From assembly GCA_963678075.2 (NCBI GenBank), contig CAXXPK010000008.1, positions 62,001-126,000 on the forward strand: DNA of 64,000 nt, read 5' to 3'. The stretch is from Oleispirillum sp963678075 (lineage in GTDB: Bacteria; Pseudomonadota; Alphaproteobacteria; Rhodospirillales; Rhodospirillaceae). Positions within the stretch are counted from its first letter, which is position 1. Every line of letters begins with the position of its first letter. Of the stretch, positions 18,511-26,371 are shown in pieces. Below the pieces are notes generated by a model, which was given only the letters and a program-made list of their open reading frames with translations, ran no database searches and was not told the DNA's origin. The position numbers and the translations under genes were made by a program.

Positions 18511-19978
18511 CCCCCTCCACGTCACAGATAATTAGAGGCTCCGCCCGCATCTGCAAAGTGAAACAACATGGCGCACGAGACAACAGCACTGGCTCAGAGG
18601 GGTCCTTGCCAAGGCGTTTCGGACCCTCGGCACGGACCTTGAAGAAATTCGGCGCGACCTGCGGGAACATCGCAAAGGTCAACACGTCCTCGTCTCTGCC
18701 GTTGCATCCCTCGCACGAAAGGGCATGATTGCGCAGATGCGCCCATTCCGGCTTTAACAGATCGGCGGGACGTTCGGTGATCGCCGGCTTCCCGGCCTGC
18801 GCCTTGGCACGGGTCAGAACCTCGTGGTTCTTGGGTCCCAGGGTGCCGCCGTAATAGCCCAGCATCAAATCGACGAACTCCGAGGTCTGGGTTTCGTAAC
18901 GCCCTCCCATCAGCACGTTGAACACCGCCTGGGTGCCGACGATCTGGCTGGAGGGGGTGACCAACGGCGGAAAACCGCAATCGGCGCGAACGCGCGGCAC
19001 TTCCTCCAACACCTCGGGCAGGCGGTGGGTGGCGTTCTGTCCCTTGATCTGGGATTCGAGGTTCGAAATCATCCCACCGGGGATCTGGCTGTTGAAGATT
19101 TCGGTATCGACGCCGGTGAAGTCGCTCATGAACTCGCGATAGCGCGGCCGGACCGAGGCGAAGTGCTTCTTGGCCTTCAGCAGGCGCGCCTTGTCCAACC
19201 GGGTTTCGAAGCCGGTGCCTTCCAGCATCTCGACCACCGCCTCGGTCGGATTGTGACCGGACCCCAGGGAGAGCGAGCTGATCGCGCCATCGACGATGTC
19301 GCAGCCCGCCTCGATCGCCTTCATCAACGAGACCATGGTGACGCCGGTGGTGGCGTGCACGTGCAGGTGGACCAGGGTGTCCGCGCCGCAGCTGTCCTTG
19401 ATCCCCTTGACCAGGTCATAGGCCGCCTGCGGCTTCAACAGCGCGGCCATGTCCTTGATGCAAATCGAATCGGCGCCCATGTCCTTCAGGCTTTGCGCCA
19501 TCTCGACGAAGGCCTGGGTGGTGTGCACCGGGCTGACCGTGTAGCAGATCGTGCCTTGCGCATGCTTGCCAGTCTTCTTCACTGCGGAAACCGCGGTTTC
19601 CAGATTGCGCAGGTCGTTCAGCGCATCGAAGACGCGGAACACGTCCATGCCGTTTTCCGCCGCCTTTTCGACGAAGCGTTCGACCACGCCATCCTCGTAA
19701 TGGCGATAGCCCAGTAGGTTCTGGCCGCGCAGCAGCATTTGCAGCGGGGTCTTCGGCAGCAGCTTTTTAAAGGTGCGCAGGCGTTCCCACGGGTCCTCGT
19801 TGAGGAAGCGGAGGCAGGCGTCGAACGTCGCGCCGCCCCAGCATTCCAGCGACCAGTACCCGGCGTTGTCCAGGTCCTCGCAGGCGGGGACCATGTCCTC
19901 CATCGCCATGCGGGTCGCCAGCAGGCTTTGGTGCGCGTCGCGCAGAATCACATCGGTAATTTCAATCACACGACCCAT
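18419..19978 (-). CDS. oadA: Pyruvate carboxylase subunit B / oxaloacetate decarboxylase alpha-type carboxyltransferase
   Basis: The carboxyltransferase domain fills residues 1-470. Seen are EITDVILRDAHQSLLATRM (metal-binding Asp), GQNLLGYRHY, FDALNDLRNL, the Lys region SICIKDMAALLKP, the HLHVHATTG metal ligands, and the post-barrel region IPGGMISNLESQIK. The family transfers CO2 between biotin and pyruvate/oxaloacetate; in Rhodospirillales a form without its own biotinyl domain is common, and none is present here. After RLGKDPSEP (about 18590) the tail is Cys/Arg-rich, unlike the family, and overlaps the start of the next gene by 92 bases, so the true stop has probably been lost by a small indel. 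The start is the ATG at 19978, divergent from the helicase gene. Confidence 0.85.
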   Translation of the reverse strand: MGRVIEITDVILRDAHQSLLATRMAMEDMVPACEDLDNAGYWSLECWGGATFDACLRFLNEDPWERLRTFKKLLPKTPLQMLLRGQNLLGYRHYEDGVVERFVEKAAENGMDVFRVFDALNDLRNLETAVSAVKKTGKHAQGTICYTVSPVHTTQAFVEMAQSLKDMGADSICIKDMAALLKPQAAYDLVKGIKDSCGADTLVHLHVHATTGVTMVSLMKAIEAGCDIVDGAISSLSLGSGHNPTEAVVEMLEGTGFETRLDKARLLKAKKHFASVRPRYREFMSDFTGVDTEIFNSQIPGGMISNLESQIKGQNATHRLPEVLEEVPRVRADCGFPPLVTPSSQIVGTQAVFNVLMGGRYETQTSEFVDLMLGYYGGTLGPKNHEVLTRAKAQAGKPAITERPADLLKPEWAHLRNHALSCEGCNGRDEDVLTFAMFPQVAPNFFKVRAEGPKRLGKDPSEPVLLSRAPCCFTLQMRAEPLIICDVEGDGERAVARRRSDLDVSAACCGSRRGAGAGE

Positions 19979-20193
19979 TGCGGCCCTCTCCTGTATTTAA
20001 TGCCCCGGCTTGCACAAAACCCAACACAGCCCTCCGCCCCCCAAGGGGCGAAAGGAGGTCCATTGCATCTGGCGACGACCGACAGGGAAATCAAGAACGC
20101 ATGGCGAACGCTTGCCGTGAACGTCGCTTCCGGGCATCATCGGCGCACGATGACGCGCCACCGCCTCCCCTCCCTCGACCGGACCCCTTCGGC

Positions 20194-22932
20194 ATGACCC
20201 GCTGCATCCTGCTGCCGCGCGCCCCGGCCCTGGCCGTCACTTTAAGCGGCTGCGCCTGGCTGTCCGCCGATGGGGAAATCACCGCCCCCTTGGTGGGCGA
20301 AGCCGCGCGCCTGTGGGCGGACGAGCCACCGATTCTGTGCCACCGACCGCGACTGGCGGAACGCCTGGGCTGCACCGCGTCGGACGCCCTGGACCTTCTG
20401 GAGCTGTTCGCCTTCGTTCATCCGGCGCGCTTTGCCGTTCCCACCGTGCCCGGCCTTTGCGACGCACTGGAACTGCCCAACCCCGGCGAAGACGCGGAGG
20501 CCCAGGCCGCCGCCTTATTGGACGCGGCGCGCATCCTGCTGGGAACCCTGGCCCGCCTGGACGAAACCGCGACCCGCCACGCCCTGGCGGTAGCGCGACC
20601 GATGGCGGGCGGCGGCTGGGGATGGGGTCCGGCGGTTCTGGCGGCACTGGACGGCGAAGCCACCGGCGCCGCCGATCCGCGCGGCCTGCGCGTCTGGGAA
20701 CGCCTGAAGGAATGGGAAGACAGCGCACCGCCTCCGCCATCCGGCACCGCCCCGGTGGCGGAGGCGGACATCCGCGCCCGGCTGGCCGCGCTGTTGGGGG
20801 CGGGGGCGGAACAACGCCCCAGTCAGGCGAATTTCGCCGCCGGTCTTGCCTTCAGCTTCGCCCCCAGGGAGACCCCGGCCTCCCCCAACACCGTTCTGGC
20901 CGAGGCCGGAACCGGCGTCGGCAAGACGCTCGGCTACATCGCGCCCGCCAGCCTGTGGGCCGAGGCGAACGGCGGCCCGGTCTGGATCAGCACCTATACC
21001 CGTAACCTGCAACGGCAACTGGATGGGGAACTGGACCGCCTGTACCCCGATCCGGCGGACAAGGCGCGGCACGTGGTGGTGCGGCGCGGGCGGGAAAACA
21101 TCCTCTGCCTGTTGAACCTGGAAGACGCCCTCGAGCGCGCGGTGCGCGAACCGCGCGGCATGACCGCCCTTGGCCTGTTGAGCCGCTGGACCGAGGCCAC
21201 CCGCGACGGCGCGATGATCGGCGGCGACTTTTCGGGCTGGCTGGTGCATCTACTGGGGCGGCCCCGCACCCTGGCGCTGACCGATCAACGGGGCGAATGC
21301 CTGCACGCCGGATGCACCCATTACGGCCGCTGCTTCGTCGAAAAATCGGTGCGCCGCGCCCGCCATGCCCGCATCGTCATCGCCAACCACGCCCTGGTGA
21401 TGGCGCAGGCGGCCCTGGGCGGATTGGACGACGCCACCGTGCCGACGCGCTATGTCTTCGACGAGGGGCATCACGTCTTCGACGCAGCGGACTCCGCGTT
21501 TTCCGCCCACCTGACGGGACGGGAAGCCCACGAGCTCCGCCGCTGGATCCTGGGCGGCGAGGATGCCGCCCGTGGCGGCGCGAAATCCCGCGCGCGCGGC
21601 CTGAAACGCCGCGCCGGGGATCTGGTGGCCGGTCACCAGGAAGCCGAGACCGTTCTGGAATCCCTGGCCCGCGCCGCCCGCGCCCTGCCTGCCAACGGCT
21701 GGGAATCCCGCCTCGGCGCCGGCACCCCGCATGGCCCGGTGGAAACCTTCCTGTTCGCGGTGCAGGGGCAGGTGCTGGCGCGGGTGGAGGACCCCAATTC
21801 CCCCCATTCGCTGGAAACCGCGCCGCAGCCGCCGACCGAGGCGGTAACGACGGCCTTGCCCGCCCTCGACCGCGCCTTCGACGACATTCTCGGACCGGCG
21901 CGGGGGCTGGCCGCAATCCTCCGCCGCCGCCTGTCCGAGGAAACAGACACCCTGGAGCCCGCCTTCCGCCAGCGCATGGAGGCACTGGCCCGCACCCTCG
22001 ACCAGCGCGCCCTGCAACAGGTCGCGGCCTGGCGGGCGATGGGCAAGGACCTGGCCGCCACCATCCCGGCGGACTACGCCGACTGGTTCGGCATCGAACG
22101 GATCGAGGGCCGCAACCTCGACCTCGGATTCTATCGCCACTGGATCGACCCGACGCGGCCGCTGGCGGATTGCCTGGCCGAAGTGGCGCACGGCGTGGTG
22201 GTGACCTCGGCCACCCTGCGCAACGGCGATGACGACGGCCCCGACGGCGGCTGGGAGGCGGCGGCCCTGGTCGGCGGAACCCGGCACTTCGCGCGGCCCG
22301 CCCTGCGTACCGCCGTGCCCTCGCCCTTCGACTATGCGGAACAGACCCGCGTCTTCATCGTCCACGACCTTGGGCGCGGCGGCAACGAACCCATCGCCGC
22401 TGCGATGCGCGAACTGTTTCTCGCCTCCGGCGGCGGCGCGCTTGGCCTGTTCACCGCGATCCAGCGCCTGAAAGACGTTCACGCCCGCATCAAGCGTCCC
22501 CTAGCCGAGGCCGGTCTGGATCTTCTGGCGCAACACATCGACGGCCTTGACGCCGGCACCCTGATCGATGTGTTCCGAGCCGAGGAAAACGCCTGCCTTC
22601 TGGGGACCGACGCGGTGCGTGACGGGGTGGACGTGCCGGGCCGCTCGCTGCGGCTGATCGCCTTCGACCGGGTGCCGTGGCCCAGGCCGGGTTTGCTGTA
22701 CTGCGCCCGGCGCGAGGCCTTCGGCGGCACCGCCTATACCGACCGCCTGACCCGCATGAGGCTGCGCCAAGCCTTTGGCCGCCTGATCCGCCGCGCCAAC
22801 GATCGCGGCGTCTTCGTATTGCTGGCGCCGCTGCCGTCGCGACTGCTTTCGGCCTTTCCCGAAGGCGTCGCGCCGATCCGCGTCGGCATTGCCGAGGCGA
22901 TTGAAAGAACGCGTGATTTTCTAAAAACCTAG
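20194..22932 (+). CDS. DinG/XPD-like ATP-dependent DNA helicase
   Basis: The product is 913 residues from the ATG at 20194 (MTRCILLPRAPALAVTLSG); the frame is open 72 codons further upstream but that part is not family-like. Superfamily 2 helicase motifs are Walker A AEAGTGVGKT (237-246), the four Cys that bind a 4Fe-4S cluster (about residues 305, 369, 374 and 380, ECLHAGCTHYGRC), the DEGHH box (423-427), VVTSATLRN and the motif VI region LRQAFGRLIRR. This cluster marks the XPD/DinG group of 5'-3' helicases that unwind R-loops, G-quadruplexes or damaged DNA. The N-terminal 200 residues are an alphaproteobacterial extension. It ends in TAG, is divergent from oadA and shows no damage. Confidence 0.9.
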   Translation: MTRCILLPRAPALAVTLSGCAWLSADGEITAPLVGEAARLWADEPPILCHRPRLAERLGCTASDALDLLELFAFVHPARFAVPTVPGLCDALELPNPGEDAEAQAAALLDAARILLGTLARLDETATRHALAVARPMAGGGWGWGPAVLAALDGEATGAADPRGLRVWERLKEWEDSAPPPPSGTAPVAEADIRARLAALLGAGAEQRPSQANFAAGLAFSFAPRETPASPNTVLAEAGTGVGKTLGYIAPASLWAEANGGPVWISTYTRNLQRQLDGELDRLYPDPADKARHVVVRRGRENILCLLNLEDALERAVREPRGMTALGLLSRWTEATRDGAMIGGDFSGWLVHLLGRPRTLALTDQRGECLHAGCTHYGRCFVEKSVRRARHARIVIANHALVMAQAALGGLDDATVPTRYVFDEGHHVFDAADSAFSAHLTGREAHELRRWILGGEDAARGGAKSRARGLKRRAGDLVAGHQEAETVLESLARAARALPANGWESRLGAGTPHGPVETFLFAVQGQVLARVEDPNSPHSLETAPQPPTEAVTTALPALDRAFDDILGPARGLAAILRRRLSEETDTLEPAFRQRMEALARTLDQRALQQVAAWRAMGKDLAATIPADYADWFGIERIEGRNLDLGFYRHWIDPTRPLADCLAEVAHGVVVTSATLRNGDDDGPDGGWEAAALVGGTRHFARPALRTAVPSPFDYAEQTRVFIVHDLGRGGNEPIAAAMRELFLASGGGALGLFTAIQRLKDVHARIKRPLAEAGLDLLAQHIDGLDAGTLIDVFRAEENACLLGTDAVRDGVDVPGRSLRLIAFDRVPWPRPGLLYCARREAFGGTAYTDRLTRMRLRQAFGRLIRRANDRGVFVLLAPLPSRLLSAFPEGVAPIRVGIAEAIERTRDFLKT

Positions 22933-23082
22933 GCGCACCTCGACACCTTTCCCAGACTACCGCGCGCCTTGACATTCCGTGCCGCGCGGCCCAGCTCTTG
23001 TTCTCTCCGCCCATGCTTCGACCCGCGCCTTTTCGGGATCGCCTCGGGTGGCAACAAAAGGACATCCTCCACGACGAGCCCG

Positions 23083-24048
23083 ATGCCGGTCTTCGCCGTT
23101 GCCGTGGTGATTTCAACCCTGACCTTCGTCTTTCTGGGGGTCAAGGTGGTGTCCCAAGGGTGGGAATACACCGTCGAACGATTCGGCCAATACACCAAGA
23201 CCCTTCCCCCCGACTTGCACGTCATCGTTCCGTTCGTCGATCGCATCGGCGCGCGCCTGAACATTATGGAACAAGTCCTGGACGTCCCCAGCCAGGGCGT
23301 GATCACCCGCGACAACGCCATGGTCACGGTCGATGGCGTGGTCTTTTACCAGATCCTGGATGCCGCGAAGGCCGCCTACGAGGTGCGGCAGTTGGAATTC
23401 GCCACCCTGAATTTGACGATGACCAACATTCGCACGGTGATGGGCGGCATGGACCTGGATCAGCTGTTGTCGCAGCGCGACAAGATCAACGCCGAGTTGC
23501 TGACCGTGGTCGATCAGGCGACAAACCCATGGGGGGTCAAGGTCACCCGCATCGAGATCAAGGACATCAGCCCGCCGGTCGATTTGGTGGACGCCATGGC
23601 GCGACAAATGAAGGGCGAACGCCAGTCCCAAATCCTGCAAGCCGAAGGGATGAAGCAAGCCGCGATCCTGCGGGCGGAAGGGGCGCGGGAGGCCGCGTTC
23701 CGCGAAGCCGAGGCCCGCGAACGCTCCGCCGAAGCCGAGGCCAAGGCCACGATGGCGGTCTCCCAGGCCATCGCAACGGGCGACGTGCAGGCGATCAACT
23801 ATTTCGTGGCCTTGAAGTACATCGAAAGCCTGCGCGACATCGCCAGCGCCCCCAACGGAAAGCTGATCCTGATGCCGTGGGAAGCGTCGAGCGTGCTCGG
23901 CTCCCTGGGCTGTATCGGCGAAATCGCCAAGCAGGTGTTCGGCAACCCGGACGCGCCGACGCCCCCAGCTTCGCCGAAACCAAAAGCCACAAAAACCTCC
24001 GCGACCACCCCCTCCGACGCGACGCGCACCAGCGGGCCATGGTCATGA
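23083..24048 (+). CDS. SPFH/Band 7 domain protein (stomatin/QmcA type)
   Basis: The product is 321 residues from the ATG at 23083: an N-terminal membrane anchor (MPVFAVAVVISTLTFVFLGV), the SPFH domain (VVSQGWEYTVERFGQYTKTL, DVPSQGVITRDNAMVTVDGV, NIRTVMGGMDLDQLLSQRD), then a helical region with the typical repeated LQAEG/LRAEGAREAAFREAEAR pattern, and a C-terminal ILMPWEASSVLGSLG segment. Such proteins form large membrane microdomain cages with proteases. The following gene overlaps by 10 bases and encodes NfeD, the usual partner. The Thr/Pro/Lys-rich last 30 residues look like a variable tail. Confidence 0.9.
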   Translation: MPVFAVAVVISTLTFVFLGVKVVSQGWEYTVERFGQYTKTLPPDLHVIVPFVDRIGARLNIMEQVLDVPSQGVITRDNAMVTVDGVVFYQILDAAKAAYEVRQLEFATLNLTMTNIRTVMGGMDLDQLLSQRDKINAELLTVVDQATNPWGVKVTRIEIKDISPPVDLVDAMARQMKGERQSQILQAEGMKQAAILRAEGAREAAFREAEARERSAEAEAKATMAVSQAIATGDVQAINYFVALKYIESLRDIASAPNGKLILMPWEASSVLGSLGCIGEIAKQVFGNPDAPTPPASPKPKATKTSATTPSDATRTSGPWS

Positions 24049-24446
24049 CCCTGCCGGAAATTTTCACCGCGCCCGTCGGTTATTGGCTCTGGTGGATCGC
24101 CGCCGCGATCCTGGGCGCCTTGGAAATGGCCTTGCCGGGGGTGGTGTTCCTTTGGCTGGCGATTGCCGCCATCGTCAACGGCTTCATCATTCTGGGCGTC
24201 CCCTTCCTGGGGTGGATGCCGGAATGGGGCGCCCAACTGCTGATGTTTTCCGTGCTGGGGCTGATGTCCCTGGCCGCCGGACGCCAACTTTGGCGCCATC
24301 GCCCCGGAGACGCCCCTCACCCGACGCTCAACCGGCGCGGCGCCGAACTGATCGGTCGGGTGTGCCCCCTGGAACGCCCCATCGAAAGCGGTCGGGAACG
24401 ATGCGCCGCCAGCCGGATTCACGGAATCTTAAAGTCGGCGGGATAG
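24039..24446 (+). CDS. NfeD-like membrane protein, C-terminus probably damaged
   Basis: The ATG at 24039 overlaps the end of the SPFH gene by 10 bases. The product has three hydrophobic segments (WLWWIAAAILGALEMALPG, VVFLWLAIAAIVNGFIIL, GAQLLMFSVLGLMSLAAG) followed by the start of an NfeD OB-fold domain (LNRRGAELIGRVCPLERPI). In relatives that fold continues for about 40 residues with GRGKxRVxDxxWRV and a final beta strand; here it ends after ESGRERCAASRIHGILKSAG at a TAG, so the OB fold is incomplete. The next 100 bases up to the IS show no recognisable coding sequence, which fits a deletion or IS-linked loss of the tail. NfeD proteins support SPFH scaffold assembly. Confidence 0.75.
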   Translation: MVMTLPEIFTAPVGYWLWWIAAAILGALEMALPGVVFLWLAIAAIVNGFIILGVPFLGWMPEWGAQLLMFSVLGLMSLAAGRQLWRHRPGDAPHPTLNRRGAELIGRVCPLERPIESGRERCAASRIHGILKSAG

Positions 24447-24546
24447 AGTGCATCATCGGTTCCCCTGGATGTTGGATGCCGAGATGTCGTCGCCTTTCGC
24501 CTCCGCCCCCGCAGCCGATCCCTCCGCGCGTTTCCTGCAGCGCCCA

Positions 24547-25271
24547 GGCTCAGGACTCATTAAGGTTCGATCCAGAAGAGGAGGAGTACCGCGATGATGA
24601 CGGCGGCAAAGAAGATATCCGCGCATTGGTCATATCGGGTCTGGATACGCCGCCAATCCTTGAGGCGAGCGAAGAGGTTCTCGATCCTATGACGCTGGCG
24701 ATAGAGGATTTTGTCGTAAGCGTGCTGGGTTTTGCGATGACGCATTGGCGGGATGCATGTAGCGATCCCTCGCTGAGCAGCAGGATGAGGGGCCTTCCTT
24801 GTCCGTCGCAAACCGCATGAAGCTTGGGGTTCAGCCCGCCTTTTGTGCGTCCGATACATCGGGGAAGAGCCCCTTTTTATAGAGGCTCGCGGCGGTCCGA
24901 TGAGCTTTCAGGTGGGTTGCATCGATCATCAACCGGTCTGGAGGGCCAGCCTCTCCCGTCAAGGCCGCGAAGATCCGGCTGAACACCCCAAGTCGGCTCC
25001 AGCGAACGAAACGATTATAGAGGGTTTTGTGGGGGCCATAGACGGGTGGTGCATCTCGCCACCGTAAGCCGTTGCGGATCATATGAACGATGCCGCTGAT
25101 CACTCGCCGATCATCAACCCGCGGCACGCCATGCGATAGCGGGAAATGCGGCTCGATCTTCGCCAACTGCCTCTCTGACAACCAAAACAGATCACTCATG
25201 GATGGGGTCCTCCCTCCCATGAGTGAATCAGCCGCCGATCTGCCTGACAATAATTTAATGGGTCCTGAGCC
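24547..25271 (-). mobile_element. IS5-family (IS427-like) element, copy 2, internally deleted, 725 bp
   Basis: The element is in inverted orientation, bounded by GGCTCAGGACTCATTAA and TTAATGGGTCCTGAGCC. Flanks are CA and TA, so the TA duplication is not perfect. The first transposase frame is complete here: MSDLFWLSERQLAKIEPHF ... LRWRDAPPVYGPHKTLYNRF ... RLMIDATHLKAHRTAASLYK, ending KAG-stop; the second frame (LHAVCDGQGRPLILLLSE) overlaps it at an AAAAGG slippery site, as in IS elements using programmed -1 frameshifting. At 24767-24775 the 9-mer CAGCGAGGG (read on the minus strand) joins LLLLSE to RGIATCIPP; copy 1 shows 121 bases are missing. The element is therefore inactive but longest of the three. 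Confidence 0.93.
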
Positions 25272-25273
25272 TA

Positions 25274-25506
25274 GCCGACGTCGCTCGGCCATAGATAAGC
25301 GCACCACCCGCCATCCCGGCTATACCGCCTCCATGCGCATCCGCAAGCGGATCGAGGAAGCCTTTGGCTGGATCAAGACAGTCGCAGGGATGCGGAAAAC
25401 CAAACTGCGCGGCCTTGATAAGGTGGATTGGGCCTTCGCCTTCTCGGCAGCCGCCTACAATCTGCTGCGACTACCCAAACTGCTGGCAGGGGAGATGCCC
25501 ACATGA
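25274..25506 (+). pseudogene. C-terminal remnant of a second, different IS5-type transposase
   Basis: In frame directly after the IS end the sequence encodes SAIDKRTTRHPGYTASMR, then RIRKRIEEAFGWIKTVAGMR and WAFAFSAAAYNLLRLPKLLA. This is the conserved tail of another IS5-family transposase, including the last catalytic Glu in RIEEAFGW, and is unlike the transposase of the 846 bp element next to it. Its N-terminal three quarters are absent on the other side of the IS, so insertion was accompanied or followed by loss. Its TGA overlaps the ATG of the next small gene. Confidence 0.8.
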
Positions 25507-25847
25507 AGCGCCCGCCCGCCTTTGCCAAAGTCTTCGAAGGCCGCTGGAGCAGCGTCGAGATGGACACTTGGCCAGATGATCATCTCGACCTTCTGGAGCC
25601 CGCCCACATTACCTTTGGTGGCGCCTCTGATGGCGAACTGGTGTTCGGCGCGGTCAAGAGATGGCTCGACGTGCGTTACGGGAGCCGGGATGGTGCCGTC
25701 TGCGCCGAATTCTCGTGGGAAGGCCACAACGACGCCGATATTGCTTGCGGGAGAGGATGGGTCGCCCTCGGCACTGCTGGCCGATTGGTTGGCCACATCT
25801 ACATCCATGGCAGCGATGAATCAGGCTTCGTCTGCGAGCCACTCTGA
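25503..25847 (+). CDS. Hypothetical protein, 114 residues, coupled to a transposase remnant
   Basis: The ATG at 25503 overlaps the transposase TGA (ATGA), so it looks translationally coupled and may be a passenger of that lost element. The product reads MKRPPAFAKVFEGRWSSVEM, LLEPAHITFGGASDGELVFG, VKRWLDVRYGSRDGAVCAEF, SWEGHNDADIACGRGWVALG, AGRLVGHIYIHGSDESGFVC; it is compact, Gly/Trp-rich and probably all-beta. I recall similar small proteins of unknown function in alphaproteobacteria but cannot assign a role. No damage is apparent despite its setting among broken mobile DNA. Confidence 0.65.
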   Translation: MKRPPAFAKVFEGRWSSVEMDTWPDDHLDLLEPAHITFGGASDGELVFGAVKRWLDVRYGSRDGAVCAEFSWEGHNDADIACGRGWVALGTAGRLVGHIYIHGSDESGFVCEPL

Positions 25848-26156
25848 CTTCTTCAACACCCTGCTAGGAATTTTCATCAGACTGAAAGTAGAGCCTCGGC
25901 CGAGGTTATGCCGTCAGGCGCGGTTTGGGCAATGGGGGAATTCTGGAGAGAGGAATCCTGGGGACATCATACGTAATTCAAAGGTGCGCTTTCCTGGCCC
26001 CCTGCCTCAAAGCCGCCCTTCTGATTTCGTCCCATCCCCCGCCACCCTGGTCTTCGCGCGCGGGGCAAGGAGCCGGCGAAAGGGGAATGGGGGCGCGGGG
26101 GCGACCGAGTCCCCCCGCACGTTTTTCCCTTTCCTGACTTGGTGATATCAAACGAA
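25848..26156. other. Non-coding stretch with a possible mobile-element scar
   Basis: I see no supportable gene in these 309 bases. At 25938-25980 there is a block containing GAATTCTGGAG, then GAATCCTGGGGACATC and ATACGTAATTC, resembling the GGGGACA...TAATTC sequences that I recall flanking REP-associated tyrosine transposases; no such transposase is present, so this is at best a scar. A homopurine/GC-rich part follows. Confidence 0.3.
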
Positions 26157-26178
26157 AAGGGCGCTTTGCAGCGCCCTT
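26157..26178 (-). terminator. Rho-independent terminator of the DUF4169-guaA side
   Basis: A perfect 9 bp stem AAGGGCGCT/AGCGCCCTT with a 4-base loop is followed on the minus strand by TTTCGTTT. It lies 4 bases after the DUF4169 stop. Confidence 0.85.
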
Positions 26179-26181
26179 CGT

Positions 26182-26364
26182 TCATTCGTCGGGGGTGAGT
26201 TTGCGTTGGTCGAGGCGGCGTTGGGCGAGGGCATCCTCGGCGGCGGCGTGCGCCTTTTCCGCCTTGGTGCGCCCATATTTGGCGCGGTTTTCCTCGGCCA
26301 CGCGGTCCTTGTTCGCCCGCTGTTTTTGTTTGCGGGCTTGGCGCAGGTTGACAACCTCGGCCAT
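26182..26364 (-). CDS. DUF4169 family small protein
   Basis: The product is 60 residues: MAEVVNLRQARKQKQRANKD, RVAEENRAKYGRTKAEKAHA and so on, highly charged and helical. The start MAEVVNLRQARK and the NRAKYGRTKAEK block are the DUF4169 signature, a family of small alphaproteobacterial proteins of unknown function. It lies 7 bases after guaA on the same strand and ends at a terminator, so it is the last gene of the guaA transcript. Confidence 0.8.
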   Translation of the reverse strand: MAEVVNLRQARKQKQRANKDRVAEENRAKYGRTKAEKAHAAAEDALAQRRLDQRKLTPDE

Positions 26365-26371
26365 CGACCGC

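Noticed and set aside
25938..25980. REP/RAYT-type mobile element
   Set aside because: Only a GGGGACA...TAATTC-like patch is present, with no transposase and no paired inverted copy; kept as a low-confidence scar.
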